From Torreya grandis (lineage: Eukaryota; Streptophyta; Pinopsida; Cupressales; Taxaceae): a DNA stretch of 64,000 bases. Position 1 is the stretch's first letter; each line of letters starts with the position of its first letter. The position numbers were made by a program, and so were the translations under genes. Shown here in pieces: positions 1 to 11,740 of this stretch. The notes below the pieces were generated by a model. That model was not told the origin of the DNA. It searched no databases and saw nothing but the letters and a program-made list of their open reading frames with translations. The stretch spans positions 11,304,001 through 11,368,000 of the forward strand of contig JARHVA010000006.1 of NCBI GenBank assembly GCA_037957365.1. Reading direction: 5' to 3'.

Positions 1-340
1 ATTTTAATAAATTTTATCAAAACTAACATCTACCAATTTTCTTGTATGATTATTTTTATGACTTTTTATTCTTTGAAAATCCATTACTTTGTCTATATCT
101 CGCAACTCCTTCTCAAACAAGGGCAAATGTAATCCCTCTAATTTTTTCACTTTCATGTCAAATTATAAAATGAAATGACTTTATATAATTACACATAATA
201 TGGTTTGAAATCATTTTTTCATCAAATATATGTGTTCAAATTCACCTTGGGTCATCTCTAGGGGAGCCAATTCACCATATTAGATCTATTCAATCATCAT
301 TTTTTAATCAATTTCTTTATTCAATTATCCACTCTGATCA

Positions 341-600
341 ATTTCTCTATTTAATTTTTTTTTTTGGTCAATTAAATAATTTTTCCTTCTCTGATCAATT
401 AATTATATTAATTCCCCCTTCTCTGACCAATTAATTATAATATTACCCCTTCTCTAAATCATTTTTATAATTAAATTCTCTACATTGTATTAATTAAATT
501 TATCTTTGATTAATTTAATTAAATATTCTTCTAATCAAATTCCTTGTATTTGTATTAATTAAATTTATCCTTGATTAAATTAATTAATCATTCTTATAAA
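341..600. repeat. imperfect AT-rich direct repeats
   Basis: Two repeat families lie side by side. CCTTCTCTGATCAATTAATT-type units of about 30-36 bp occur three times from about 383 to 480. Then a unit beginning TTGTATTAATTAAATTTATC is repeated at about 487 and 551, a period of roughly 63 bp. Copies differ by single-base changes. No coding potential is visible. Confidence 0.6.
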
Positions 601-766
601 TTATATTTATATTGCAAATAGAATTATAATTTCCTTTCATTTAATTAATTCTTCTTTTCCTCCAAGTGAACATCTTCATTCAAGAAAGGATCTTGATATT
701 TTTTAGAATGTTCTTTTGTGAGCTAATTCAATTGATAATTAAATTTATATATATTATTATTCTTCA

Positions 767-1075
767 CCCTTCATCCTATAGATAAGATTAAGGGCCCATA
801 ATGCATCTTGTGATATATTTTAGGGAGTATTCTCAACCCCTTCATCTTGGAAATAAGATGAAGGGCACACATTGGTTATCCATGTGATTTATTAGGAATG
901 ATTCTCCACCCTTCATCTTGAAAACAAGATGAATGGCCCATAATGACGCTCACAAATATATTATGAGGATAATCCTCCACCCTTCATATTAGAAACAAAA
1001 TGAAGGGCTTATATGATTTTTATTTTATATTTTCAAATATCATCCTCCACCCTTCATCTTGATTGAGATGAAGGG
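767..1075. repeat. array of five ~28-bp palindromes, ~71-bp period
   Basis: Five near-perfect inverted repeats of the form CCCTTCATCTTG, a few bases, then CAAGATGAAGGG start near 767, 838, 909, 980 and 1050. They are evenly spaced at about 70-71 bp. The 40-bp spacers are AT-rich and poorly conserved apart from a TCCACCC lead-in. Arms differ slightly from copy to copy. Each could form a tight hairpin in single-stranded DNA or RNA. Confidence 0.75.
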
Positions 1076-1180
1076 CTCACATCATTGATTCATGTACTAA
1101 TACATTTGCACTCTTGAGGACTTATTTATAATTGTTCGTCTTGATTTTAAGATTAAGAGTCCTTACTGATCTGAATTTAT

Positions 1181-1188
1181 TATAAATA
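1181..1188 (+). promoter_or_regulatory. TATA-like box (possible LTR promoter)
   Basis: TATAAATA followed by GACCCC lies at the edge between AT-rich sequence and more mixed sequence, as do the TATA boxes of the LTRs of E1, E3 and E5. Plus orientation is assumed because the unknown ORF at 2440-2873 reads that way. There is no transcript evidence. Confidence 0.3.
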
Positions 1189-2439
1189 GACCCCTTTGAA
1201 TTGCAATTTATCATCTTCAAGTGATATAGTGAAGCCCTGGCATTTTATTGAGTTAATTTGTTTATCAACCTTATTATTGAGATCAATTAAACAAGGTCCA
1301 TAGCCTCAATGAAGATGTCTCAACACATTTGGCATTGATAAAGACCATTAAAGTCTACATCTGAGCCAAATCCCAATAAATATGAGTTCCAATGAAAGTT
1401 TGCATTATGTTTGTTTGAATCTTTAGCATTGTTGTTTCATTGTTTATTTTTTTCATGAGGTCTTAGGTGTAGATTTTCATATTTGTGATTATTTTGCTTA
1501 TGTTTTACAACTTAGTGAAAATATTGAGAATTTTGCATTCTAATGATACAAATGGCACTGAACCTTATGCACATGTGAGGATGATTGTGATTTTGTTTTA
1601 ATCATCTATTTTCATCATTATTTTTATCTTATTACAAATTTTTTCTCCTCCTCCTATGCATCTCGGTTACATCTCTTACTTTTGTTTGTGCATTGTGTCC
1701 TTCATTAAATTTAGATCTCCTCAACTAATAACTAGGGTTTACACCTTTGGTGGATAAGTTAGGCAAAAAAAATTTATCTTCTCATGTTATCCTTTGCATT
1801 TAAATTCATGAAGCTTTCTATTTATTATTTTCTATAATCCTACCTATACCCCTATACCTATTCTGATATCCTTTTTATCTAGGTTATCTTTGGATTTTTT
1901 TGAGGTCAAAAATACTTAAATAAAAAATTATTTTCCTCAAACATATCCCTAAAATCCATTCCCCTTATTATCCACATAATTGTATCTCACCTTGCTTACT
2001 TACATAGGTCTTGATTCCTCTACTCAAATCAATCAGATTCTAAGCCTTCTACCAATAGACTTATCAGACCCCAATATGTGTGCTTACATAAATCATGGAC
2101 CCTGATAAGTGTGATTTTATAACCCCTAGAACTTGATAGTTGTGCTAGGACTACCCTCAAAGTTCAGTACCCCTACAAGCAACCCTATCAAACTTCAATA
2201 GCTGTATGTGCAAATTTTCAAAAAAATAAGCTTTCAACTGAACACTTTCAAATTTTCATCTTCATTAGGGGCAATGCAATGCCATTTTTTCCATCAAAGG
2301 TACCCCAAATAAAACTCCCCTAAATAAGGCCCCACAAGGAGAAGGATCAGATATGAAGTAACAATTTCAAGGTGTTTTTCCTTGATCAAATCTAGACTCA
2401 AATGTCTAGAACTTAATAGATACTGAATTGGGACTTGTT

Positions 2440-2873
2440 GTCATGGTAGACTTTTGGAACAAAATATATTTGGTACATAAAATATATTATGGCCAAAGCA
2501 TACATGATAATGGATTGGCACATGCAGTTATATTCCCAATAATGTCCAAATTTAGTCTAGAATATAAATGAGTACTATGACCTTAAGAAGAGAGGTCAAT
2601 AATTCAAAAGGATAATATGTTATATTTTTATCACTTGTGATTTTAAACTAATTTAATTTTTAGAAAGGGAATCCTATGTTGATTTGAATCCAATTTTTAC
2701 TCAAAATTTTTGAGAAGACAACACCAATTCATGTGTAAAATGGGTGAACAAGTAATGGTTGATAAAACCTAAACATACAGCAAAAAGACTTCCAAATAAT
2801 CTTTCCAAGTTTAAATTCATGAATGAAATCAATGATATGATCACACTTTTGCATAGAGTAGTGGGGAACCCAA
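2440..2873 (+). pseudogene. unrecognised decayed ORF, left half (split by E1)
   Basis: One plus-strand frame reads as protein-like sequence with scattered stops, many replacing likely glutamine codons. It contains stretches such as YIMAKAYMIMDWHM and, just before the break, MNEINDMITLLHRVVGN. E1 interrupts it at 2873. When E1 and one target-duplication copy are skipped, the same frame continues at 37415 without a phase change. I see no zinc finger, protease, reverse transcriptase or integrase motif. It could be gag-like sequence of an unknown retroelement, another mobile-element protein or a host pseudogene. The beginning is not identifiable; nothing convincing is seen before about 2440. Confidence 0.5.
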
Positions 2874-3084
2874 TGTAGACACTAGAAAACTACACATTTA
2901 TAATTTTTTATGACTAAATACCTCAGGATCCCCTAAAACTTATTAAACCTTCCCAAAACCCCTCTTAACCCAACCAAATCATTATTCTCTTAGTCACATA
3001 ATATCATTCAAAATAACTATTTGAAATTACTAATCAAAAGTACTATTCACCATCACTATTCACTATGGGACCCACTATCACTAT

Positions 3085-3165
3085 TCATGATGACATGGCA
3101 AGTGACATGGAAGGTGATATGGCAAGTGACATGGCTCAGGAGTGATGTGGCTTGATATGGGACAC
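3085..3165. repeat. ~11-12-bp tandem repeat in E1 LTR
   Basis: Degenerate AGTGACATGGCA-type units are repeated about six times. The 3' LTR holds a matching run at about 35746-35835 with a different number and arrangement of units. The repeat has therefore changed length since insertion or by exchange between copies. Confidence 0.65.
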
Positions 3166-3712
3166 CATACCCCACTTGGGACCCTTTCTCAAAGTTCCTA
3201 ATGACCTCATTTTAGCATCACAAAGTTCCCCTCTTGAAATATGGTGAATTTCCCCTTAAGGGGTCATCATTAAATATATATTTTGTCTTCCCACGTGAAA
3301 TTAGACTTTAAAAGAGATACCTACCTCTTTACGAATTTGGGAAAGATAAAGGGCACCCATTTTTGACTTCTTAGCTCAAAGAGGAAGACTTCTCAATCCA
3401 AATAGGAATCTTCCACAACCTCACCTTAGACTGTTCATCCCCCACATAGAAAATGGTGCCACATCTGGTGTGCCACCCCTTTAAGTGCTTGCATGAAAGT
3501 AAGAAAATATGGGGAGAAGTCTTTAAGTCTCATTTAAACTGATGTGCATAATTCTTCATTCAAAGTTGGACTTATGGGCAAAGAGAATGACTTCTCAACC
3601 CAAATGAGAATCTTCCACAACCTCATCCTTGAATTATTTATGAGCCCCACTTGGAAAAATTTGAATTGCTTCACTATTTCACTCTTTTAGCATGTTTGCC
3701 AACATCAAATTC

Positions 3713-3720
3713 TATAAATA
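3713..3720 (+). promoter_or_regulatory. E1 5' LTR TATA box
   Basis: TATAAATA is followed by a C run, about 840 bp from the LTR start. The same box is kept in the 3' LTR at 36395. Its position and conservation fit the U3/R promoter of an LTR retrotransposon. Confidence 0.6.
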
Positions 3721-4743
3721 CCCCCCCCCCTTTCCTCCACCAAAGGTTAAGTTGGAAGTTAGTATTTGGTTATCAATATTTTTTTGTAGGTTTGTGAAGA
3801 AGGTTATCATCTTGGAGGTCATCATCATTTTAGAGGACATCATCATCTTGGAAGAAAAAAGATCCAAATCATCATATTTCTACCAAAGTTCTGTCAAAAT
3901 TACTTCAAAAACATCAACACCAACATTTTCATCAACATTCTTCTTCAATTTTGGAAGGTAACCTTGGTTTTATTTGTTGTAATTTGATTTTTTATCCCTC
4001 TTGGTCTATTCTTTATTGACTTCCAAACTGACCCTTTGGTGTTATTCTTATTTTAGCTTCCATATCTTTTCCCCTTAGCCTTTTCATTTTCCTTTTCCCT
4101 TTATCCATTTATCTCTTCTCTCATTTCCCTCTTTACCATCTTCACTCTCTTTATCCCCTTGCCCTTTTGCCACATTAATCATTTGTCGCTTTATCCTTTT
4201 CCAATATTCACCCCTTAAAAAATTATCATATCAAATATTTTCCAACACCAACCACATCACTCTCTTGACCCTTGCCATTTCACCAAATCAAGAGCCAAAA
4301 CTTTGTTTTTAACTAATTTTTTGCAATTGTGATTTTTCTGACTATTTTCATTAGTTTAATCATCTTAACAAAGAATTTAGTTTTAATTAATTAAATATGG
4401 GTTATTTATTGTATTTAATTTAAGTCTTTTATTTTAAATACATGTTCCCTTATTTTTATCTATCAAACTTAAGTATTAAAATCAGGTTGATTGACAACCT
4501 CCTAGAAAGCTTTCACTTCTAAGATCTAGCTCACGCTAGGCAATCCACCCATCTACTTGTCTAACAAATAAGTTTCTTTTAGTGTTTTATTATTTTTAGG
4601 TAATCCTCCCAAGCCAAAGAATATTTCTCCACAATCATCTAGACTCAATGCATATACATTCAACAATTTTTTCTACACACCTATTCCTAGTTTCTTTCTT
4701 TTCAAAAAAATTAAGAAAAGTAAAAAAATTGAGAGAAATATTT

Positions 4744-4760
4744 TGGCACGTCTGGTGGGA
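4744..4760 (+). other. E1 primer-binding site
   Basis: TGGCACGTCTGGTGGGA lies three bases after the LTR end. E2 has TGGCACGCCCAGTGGGA and E3 TGACATCCCTGGTGGGA in the equivalent place with the same spacing. The form resembles PBSs of plant Tat elements. I cannot confirm the complementary tRNA without a tRNA set. Confidence 0.7.
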
Positions 4761-4824
4761 CCCTTGAGTTTTCTTGAGTCCATTATTTGTCTTAAGACAT
4801 TTATAAATTCATTAGTTAATATTT

Positions 4825-4986
4825 CATTTAGTTGCATTAGTGAAAATTTTCATTTAATTGCATTAGTAAAATTTAAAAATATATATTTAGTTGCATTTTT
4901 AATTGCATGTTTAGTTGCATATTTAATTACATTCTTAGTTGCATACTTTCTTGCACTCTTAGTTGCATTTTTAGTTTCATTTTTAA
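4825..4986. repeat. TTTAGTTGCAT minisatellite in E1 leader
   Basis: About ten degenerate copies of a 14-16-bp unit (TTTTTAGTTGCAT and variants) follow the PBS closely. One frame reads as a hydrophobic LVAFL-like repeat. That is a by-product of a 15-bp period and should not be taken as a membrane protein. Confidence 0.7.
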
Positions 4987-5206
4987 GAAAATTAAGTTTT
5001 CTTTTCTTTCTTGAAATCTTTTAAAAAAAAAATCATCCTAGGAATAGGTTGCATTTTACATCTTACATTTAAGTGCATTTTAGCTATTCTTTATTTGCAT
5101 GAAAAGACAATAAACTCTTTTTTTATGTTAAAATTAAGTGCATTCATAGTATTGTCTATTTAATGATTAGCTCACCTAGATTAGTTAAACATATTATGAA
5201 TTAATT

Positions 5207-5208
<2 letters not shown>

Positions 5209-5279
<71 letters not shown>
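5209..5279. repeat. (TG)n microsatellite, about 35 units, uninterrupted
   Basis: There are 71 bases of perfect TG repeat inside the leader of E1. It is striking because the surrounding sequence is heavily mutated while the run is flawless. This suggests recent expansion in situ rather than inheritance from the active element. Confidence 0.98.
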
Positions 5280-5280
<1 letters not shown>

Positions 5281-5281
<1 letters not shown>

Positions 5282-5660
5282 TACACTACCAAACCACATG
5301 CATAAATTAAACATAAAAAATTATTTGAGACAAGACCCTTTGAGATTTCATCACCTTTTGGATCACCTTAGCCTGACAATCCTACTTGGATTTCATCACT
5401 AAGGGGAGGACCCACTCCATTCTCTAACAGAGTATAAACTCTAGACAAATGGTATATATTGTTTAATCCCCCACACTGGATATGGAATCATGAAGTGAGG
5501 GGAGCAAGCCCCCAGTACCAGGCCACATACTCGGTCTAGTGTAGATTATTTGAGTACTAAAATTCAACCCAAAACCATCCTTAGACAAATTTTCTAGTAC
5601 CTAAATTATAAGCCAATTTTTGCTTTCACATTATTTAAGGCATAAGCCAAAAGTGATTTA
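5281..5660 (+). other. conserved noncoding leader block of E1
   Basis: This stretch aligns with 15814-16200 of E2 far better than the surrounding leader. Shared blocks include GAGACAAG, GATTTCATCA, CCACTC.GTTCTC, ATTCATGAAGTGAGGGGAGC, CACCAGGCCAC and AAGGCATAAGCCAA. No frame is open in both elements. Its place between PBS and gag suits a packaging, dimerisation or translation-control region; that function is inference. Confidence 0.65.
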
Positions 5661-5775
5661 AAATAAATCTTGGGATTAATTATGCTTTTAGTGTGTGTTT
5701 TGTTTGCTTTGAGTTTTTATTTGTTTGCTCATTGTATGAGGAAAGAGGTTTGTTATCCATTTCTAAATTTCTCAT

Positions 5776-8700
5776 ATGGTCTTAACCAAACAACAAGTGA
5801 AAAACCAAAACAACTCACCACCATCCTCTTCTTTGTCTTCATCCATAGATTATACCTCAGATATTGATAGATCACTCCATGCTTCACTGCACCTTTCTCC
5901 CCCACTTACGATGCCTACAACAGTCCCTGAAGGTGATTTAGATTTTGCCACTTTTTTGAACAATAATTCAGTTGATTTATAGCACTATCTTAGTACCTTA
6001 GCCTACCATACTTCAATGGCTTCGGTTCCTCCTATGGATCCACCCTATGGTATGATACACTATCTTATGGTTGGTGTTGTATCATCTCACCCTTTTGTTA
6101 TCCAAGATTCATCTTCTACCATTGGTCCATCTACCACCACCACCCAAACACCTATTACCCCAACCAATACCTCTAATATTGGTTCAACTTTACCCCTTGT
6201 CACTTCTACCCCTTTTTTTGGCACAGTGTCTTTCACACCTATTTCTATCACTCCCTTCAGCTTAACCAATATACCAACCTTAACCCCCTTTCATAGCTTG
6301 GTACTCTCCATTCCACAAACACTTTACCCTATAAGTACTTTGGTCAGTATCCACCTTCAACTAACTAACCCACCAATCACTTCGATGCCATACATAAACC
6401 CTCCAACATCAACCCTCCAATACATACCCATGACATCTTATCAATATATTCCTAACACACAAGTATGCATACCTTCACCTTCTACCTAATCTTATGTTAC
6501 CTCACACACACATGTGACATCATCCCAACCATCCACTAGTTATTCCCATGTCATCCAGCCCCAACAAAATATGTCATATACCTATCCAATCCAACAACCC
6601 CAAACAAACTTGGTCAAGATGCGAATGGATAAAATGACTACCCTTGAGTCATCCATCTTAGGATCACATAACCTTATCTCTTATGACCAAATTTGTAATG
6701 AATCCATCCATCCATTTGTCCCTCTCCAACCATATCCTCCACAATGGGAAATTTCCAAAATTTTGTAAATTTCAAAGAAAGGAAGACCCCCAACAACATT
6801 TAAGAACATTTAGGCATGCATGTTACTTAATTGTCTATGATGATGGTCTTCTCCTCTATACCTTTCCTATGTCCTCATCTAGACCAACATTAGATTGTTA
6901 TAGTTCCATCTCAACACACTCCATCTTTTCCTTCGCCCAACTATCCTAAACTTTTTTGGATCACTTTTCGATCAATATATCCAAGAAATTTTATATTACC
7001 AACTTCTACTCCATTTGTAAATTTAAAGATGAATCTATTAACAATTTTGTGACTCGTTAGAGGAGCCTAATCAACCAACTTTATTTTTCATTTCCTCAAC
7101 TTGAGTTTATAGCGCTCTTTGCATGGGCATGTGTAAAACACATTTCATCAACATTGCATGTCCAAATCTTCTAGACATTCAAGAAAGATTTTACCACGGC
7201 TCATAAACTAGAAAATAAAGCCATTGATGGGGTAAGATTAAAGTTGAAGAAAAATAACCCAAATTATAAACCCAATGAGCCCTCTTCTTCCAAAATAAAC
7301 AACCCAACCAATACCGATTCCAAGAATAAAGCCACTACCAATGCTATTGTCCTCAAAGTCACACCTCTACCATCTACCAACTAACAGAACCCAAGGAACC
7401 AAACTTTTGACCCCTTCAACTATCCAAACTAAAACCAAAGGAACTAAACTTGGAATAAGCATAAGCCATTAACTCCACTTGGGCAGCCTTATCCTTCTAT
7501 TTTGGAAAAGTTACTAAAAGCAAATATCAACCAAATTCCACCAATTAAACCACCCCAACATTTTGATGCTTCTCACCCCATGCCTAGTTAGTGTAATGAG
7601 AATGACCATTACACTTTTCATCGAATCATAAGATATGGCATCAATAGGTGCAATACTTTTAAATACCTTGTCCAATCCCTCATTGACAATGGAGAGCTCA
7701 CATTGGATAATCCTAATGCACCACTTAACCTAGCCCTTGACATATTCTACAAGACTTTTCCTAATCATGTTCCTTCTACCCCTCATCATGAAAATAAACC
7801 TAAATCATTTCATGAGGCACATACTATTAATGTGGTTACTAGTGAACTCATTGATGAAGGAAATGTTACCTCAACCTCTTCTTTGCTTGTTCCCCCTATG
7901 GAAGAAAAAAGATTGGATTCTATTCCTTTGGATGCCCCAATAAAGGAAACAACCATATCCACACCTTATCAGAGGATACCACACCTACCTCCCCTATCAC
8001 AGAACCATCCACCCCCTCTTTGGAAACTATCTCACAAGAGAAGATGACTCCATCCACCTAACCTCTACTTACAAAACCTTCTATCAGAGGTCAAGATAAA
8101 AGTAAAGGAACCAAACTAGAACTTCTAACCCCTTCTTTGATAGACCAACCTAGCCCTTTTAAACCAACTAAAACCTTCACACAACCAACCAAAACCTCCT
8201 CTAAATTAATTGACCTTCAAACACCTAAACCCACCAAGACAACTAAAGTGACCGAATCCCCTCCAAAACCAACAACTAAAACAACCAAAAAAGTAAAATA
8301 CCAAAGGGACCAAAACCTTTAATTTTACCTCCCTCAACCTTGCCCTCCATTCTGGGTCCCCATCCCTCTACCTTAAATCCCATCACTTTTACCAAAAATT
8401 CACCACCTTTATTTGTCACACCTTCATATTTGATTTCTAAAACACCTTTCCTGACTACACCAAGAATTCCTAAGTTACCTACCTTGCCTTCCTCTGCCAC
8501 CAACCCATCAGCCATCATGCCTAAACCAAAACCATCAACCAAGCATACCACTTTATCCAAGACACCTACCAATAAACCTACATCCACACAACCTCCCACT
8601 TCAACACTTAAAACAAAAGCCACTAAACATCTACCACCTTTAGCTGAATCTTGCTTAACCATTCTCCAATGATTGTTACAAACTTCTTCCTTGAGCTTAC

Positions 8701-8885
8701 CACCCATCAAACCCTTTGACCCTTCACATACCAAACCCTCTTGGTTTAATGATAACTTGATATGTGCATATCATAGGGCACCAAGATATGATAGCGAGAA
8801 TTGTAAAGCTTTCCAAGCACTTGTTCACAACTTATATGAAGATGATGATTTGTTATTAGACAAACCTCTTTCATCCCCATTATGA
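5776..8885 (+). pseudogene. gag: E1 gag, decayed
   Basis: Gag would form the virus-like particle. The likely start is the ATG at 5776, matching the E2 start at 16651; both soon read a VPEGD.DF motif. A long proline/serine/threonine-rich N-terminal part follows. The capsid-like core lies around 6610-7250 and shows EDPQQHLRTFRHACYLI. A zinc-knuckle-like module near 7590-7690 has lost its first Cys and second His (both now Tyr). A second module near 8755-8875 reads ICAYHRAPRYDSENC. Between the modules the sequence is low-complexity P/T/K-rich. There is a frameshift near 6765 and at least ten stops. Confidence 0.8.
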
Positions 8886-8929
8886 ATCTAACCACCAACT
8901 CAACCCATCCAATATTTTATCTCACCCAA

Positions 8930-9830
8930 AAGTGAAGAGGAGGAACCGAAGCAACCATCCAATCCAGAGAACCCCTTTATCCACACTATTCACATGATTA
9001 CCCAATCTCAAACCCAATAGAAGGATAAAGGGAAGACTAAGGCATCTATTCCTTGGACTTACCCCTCTCTAAACTCCCAAGTAAATAATACCCAACCTTC
9101 TCCATCTTCAAACAAACCCAAGGTGTCTATCTTAGGTGTCTCTCCATCTAAACCTCTATACCCTAACCCATATGTAGTATCCATCTGAAATTTTATCCTC
9201 AAGAAACTTCACCAAACTACAACAAATATAAGCTTGTATGAGTTAATCTCTACCTCTCTCCATCACCATCAATTACTCATAGAGGCTCTACAATCCATCG
9301 AGGTCCAACCCGATGATCCTCAACCTCTAGCCACTTTTTTTGGTACCCTTTAGACTTCCAACCTTATCACCTTAGGGGATTCGGATATACCTTATGTTCA
9401 TTCAAAAGACCCTGATCCTCCCCTCTTCATAATAGCATACATCAATCAAACCCACATAAAAAGGGTGATGATAGATGAGGGAGCTAGCATCAATATTATC
9501 TCCTCCCATGCTTATGACCAACTATAGTTACCTAAAAATATTATGTCTAAAAACTTAGTGGTCCTTCATTCTTTTAATGATACTATGGCTACCACCTTAG
9601 GCATATTTATCCTCTACATATATGTACAACCTTGTACTATTATAAAACTCTTTTATGTTGTAAAAGGAGAGTTTTAATACAACATTTTACTCAAATGCCC
9701 TTGTATTCATTCCATGATTTGTGTCATATCCACCCTACATCGATGTGTCAAGTTTGAACATGAAGGGCAAGTTGTGACTATCCAAGCTGACCCTAGTCCT
9801 TTTACATCTTGAAATATGACATATCAACCC
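8930..9830 (+). pseudogene. pro: E1 aspartic protease region, decayed
   Basis: Retropepsin-type protease that would process Gag-Pol. The upstream linker is P/S-rich and matches E2 19905-20384. The active-site region at about 9470 reads VMIDEGASINIISSHAYDQL, so the expected D-G/S-G-A has become D-E-G-A. Downstream are LLKCPCIHSM, the decayed flap and dimer-strand region, and VKFEHEGQV. Stops occur within the domain. The product could not be active. Confidence 0.78.
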
Positions 9831-10650
9831 AATGACATCCTTCTTCCTCTTTTATCCATTGTAAAACCATCTTCCAACAACACAACCTCGCTATCCTAAA
9901 CCCATAGCATTTTCACACTTAATGTTGATGAAAATTCCACTAGCTCATTTATCCCCTCTTTCTAGATTCTTATAGAAGACCCTGTGACAACCACATTCCA
10001 ACATCTTTCTTTTAGGTAATATAGACTCTTAGCCTTATATGCCTTCCTTACCCCCTAAGAATATGGGAATCTTAGAAATGACCCTTCTTATGACCCTAAC
10101 ATTGGAACCATCATCCCCATTGGTCTCCCTAACAATCAAATGAATTTCATTTATGGGGGACTTGATTGGCCACTTCTAGCCCCACTATTACATCATCCAT
10201 CTAACCATTTACCTCTAATTTTTTCTATCTTAGCAAACCATAGTTTGCTAAGTTGTATCTTCATAGATGTACTTGAAAATAATTTTTCCTCGGTCACCAT
10301 GAACAAGGGCTTCATGAGTTACCCCATCTCAAAACTTTGCAACTTCATGAGTCATTTGGCCTTGGGTATGAACTACCTCAAGAATCCATCAATTCACCCA
10401 AACCCATTGCCATCATAGAGGAAGATATCCCATCCTTGCCAACCCAACCACTTTCTCCACTTGAAGACCTTGATATTATCCCTCCTAACTTTTTTTTATC
10501 TATACTGTAAGTTTGGGCCCTCTCATCTACCAAAAGAGTGGCCAAACCAAATTCCTTCCACCCATACATCTTGAAATAGTAGAAAACCATTCTCCAACGA
10601 TCAACACCATCTAACATCAAGATGATAATTCCATTCTTACCTACCTCAGT
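9831..10650 (+). other. E1 pol linker between protease and RT
   Basis: Broken coding sequence matches E2 20870-21380, for example EYGNLRNDPSYD in E1 against EYGQLHHSPNYD in E2, and FIYGGLDWP against LIYGGLNQA. No enzyme domain is recognisable. It is a spacer region with frame changes. Confidence 0.55.
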
Positions 10651-11740
10651 GTGAGGGATTATTCTATCCATAAATCCCTTCCTCCTAAATCCCTAACTAT
10701 GTTGAATGAATCTACAATCAATATTAACTTAGGCACTCTGAATAACCCCCACATTATCAAATTGGGCCAATCATTGAATACTGAGGAACTTCAAGATTTA
10801 TCCTCTTTCCTCCAAGACCGTAGTATAGAATTCACTTGGTCTTATAATTATATACCCAGGATTAACCCTATCATTGCTACCCATAACATAGTCACTCATT
10901 ATGATTCCAAGCTTGTTAAGCATAAGATTCGACACATGCACCTTTGTATAGCCCTTCTCATCAAAGAGGAGCTTCAGCATCTCCTATCTATAAAACTCAT
11001 TCAACCCATTGGTGAATATCATCCCTATCACAAAGTCCATTAGGGGTATTTGTATTTATGTGGACTTTCATGATCCTAACCTCACCTACCTCAAGGATGA
11101 CTTTCCTCTACCTAGCATTGACCAACTTGTTGATCTTACAGTCAGCCATGTGATGTTATCTCTCATGGATGGGTTTTTAGGTTATAATCAAATCTTGATT
11201 TCTCCTAAAGATCAGCATAAAATCACCTTTACCACCCCTTAGGGGACCTTTTACTATAGATTCATGCCTTTCAAGTTAAAAAATATTGGTGCAACTTACC
11301 AACATGCCATGACTTATATCTTCCATGATATCATCCATAAAATTTTAAAATACTATGTGGATGACCTTCCCAGAAAATCCAAACTCTAAATAGATCACTT
11401 TACTATTCTTACAATCATATTTGATTGTCTCATCTATTATTTGGTTTGTCTTAATCCCAAGAAATGCATTTTTGGGGTCTTTATAGGAAAACTTCTTGGC
11501 TTTATCATCTCTCTTCATGGAATCAAAGTAGACCCTGCTAAAGTTAGAGCAATTTCAGAGATGCCTCCCCCAACCAAACTTAAGTGGCTCTGTAGCCTTT
11601 AGGGAAAACTTAAATCTATTCACCATTTCATTTCCCAACTTTCATATTGATGCCAACCTTCCCATCACCTTCTGAAAAAGGATGTCTCTTTCAAATGAAG
11701 TAGTGATTTTTAGAAGGCCTTTGATTAATTTAAATAGTAC
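10651..11740 (+). pseudogene. RT: E1 reverse transcriptase, decayed
   Basis: Ty3/gypsy RT. The N-terminal part (10651-11041) carries the gypsy-type lead-in with FTWSYNYIPRINP, VKHKIRHMHL and LLSIKLIQPI. After a frame change near 11041 the palm appears: YVDFHDPNLTYLKDDFPLPS, then YNQILISPKDQHKITFTTP and, after a stop, a FYYRFMPFKLKN-type segment. The catalytic box is present at about 11350 as KYYVDDLPRKSK. The thumb shows NPKKCIFGV and GIKVDPAKVRAI. Several stops make it non-functional, but order and motifs leave little doubt about the family. Confidence 0.88.

Larger units (their letters stand above)
1..2439. other. AT-rich flank left of giant element E1
   Basis: No open frame of useful length is visible on either strand. 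The sequence is rich in TTAATTAA-type words, with direct repeats near 341-600 and a palindrome array at 767-1075. A TATA-like box at 1181 sits after an AT-rich stretch and before more mixed sequence, an arrangement like LTR 3' halves elsewhere in this window such as E3. I could not find the matching second LTR or a primer-binding site, so an old solo LTR is only a guess. Confidence 0.4.
2874..4740 (+). repeat. E1 5' LTR
   Basis: The start, TGTAGACACTAGAAAACTAC, matches 35562 onward, and similarity runs to the A-rich tail ending GAGAGAAATA. The terminal TA probably derives from CA. The right edge is fixed by the PBS three bases later, the same spacing as in E2 and E3. Features inside are a short-period GTGACATGG repeat near 3085-3165, a TATA box at 3713 followed by a poly-C run (3721-3730), and a pyrimidine-rich tail. 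Confidence 0.88.

Noticed and set aside
767..1075. CRISPR-like array of palindromic repeats
   Set aside because: The repeats are evenly spaced, but the DNA is plainly from a plant, spacers are AT-rich and partly similar, and there are no cas genes. Kept as a palindrome array only.
4743..5024. Hydrophobic ORF with LVAFL repeats, looks like a membrane protein
   Set aside because: It spans the PBS and leader minisatellite of E1; the 15-bp period creates a five-residue repeat.
5208..5402. ORF encoding (Cys-Val)n
   Set aside because: Produced by the TG microsatellite; no gene.
8276..8734. 152-codon Gly/Val-rich minus-strand ORF
   Set aside because: Antisense shadow of the P/T-rich gag spacer of E1.
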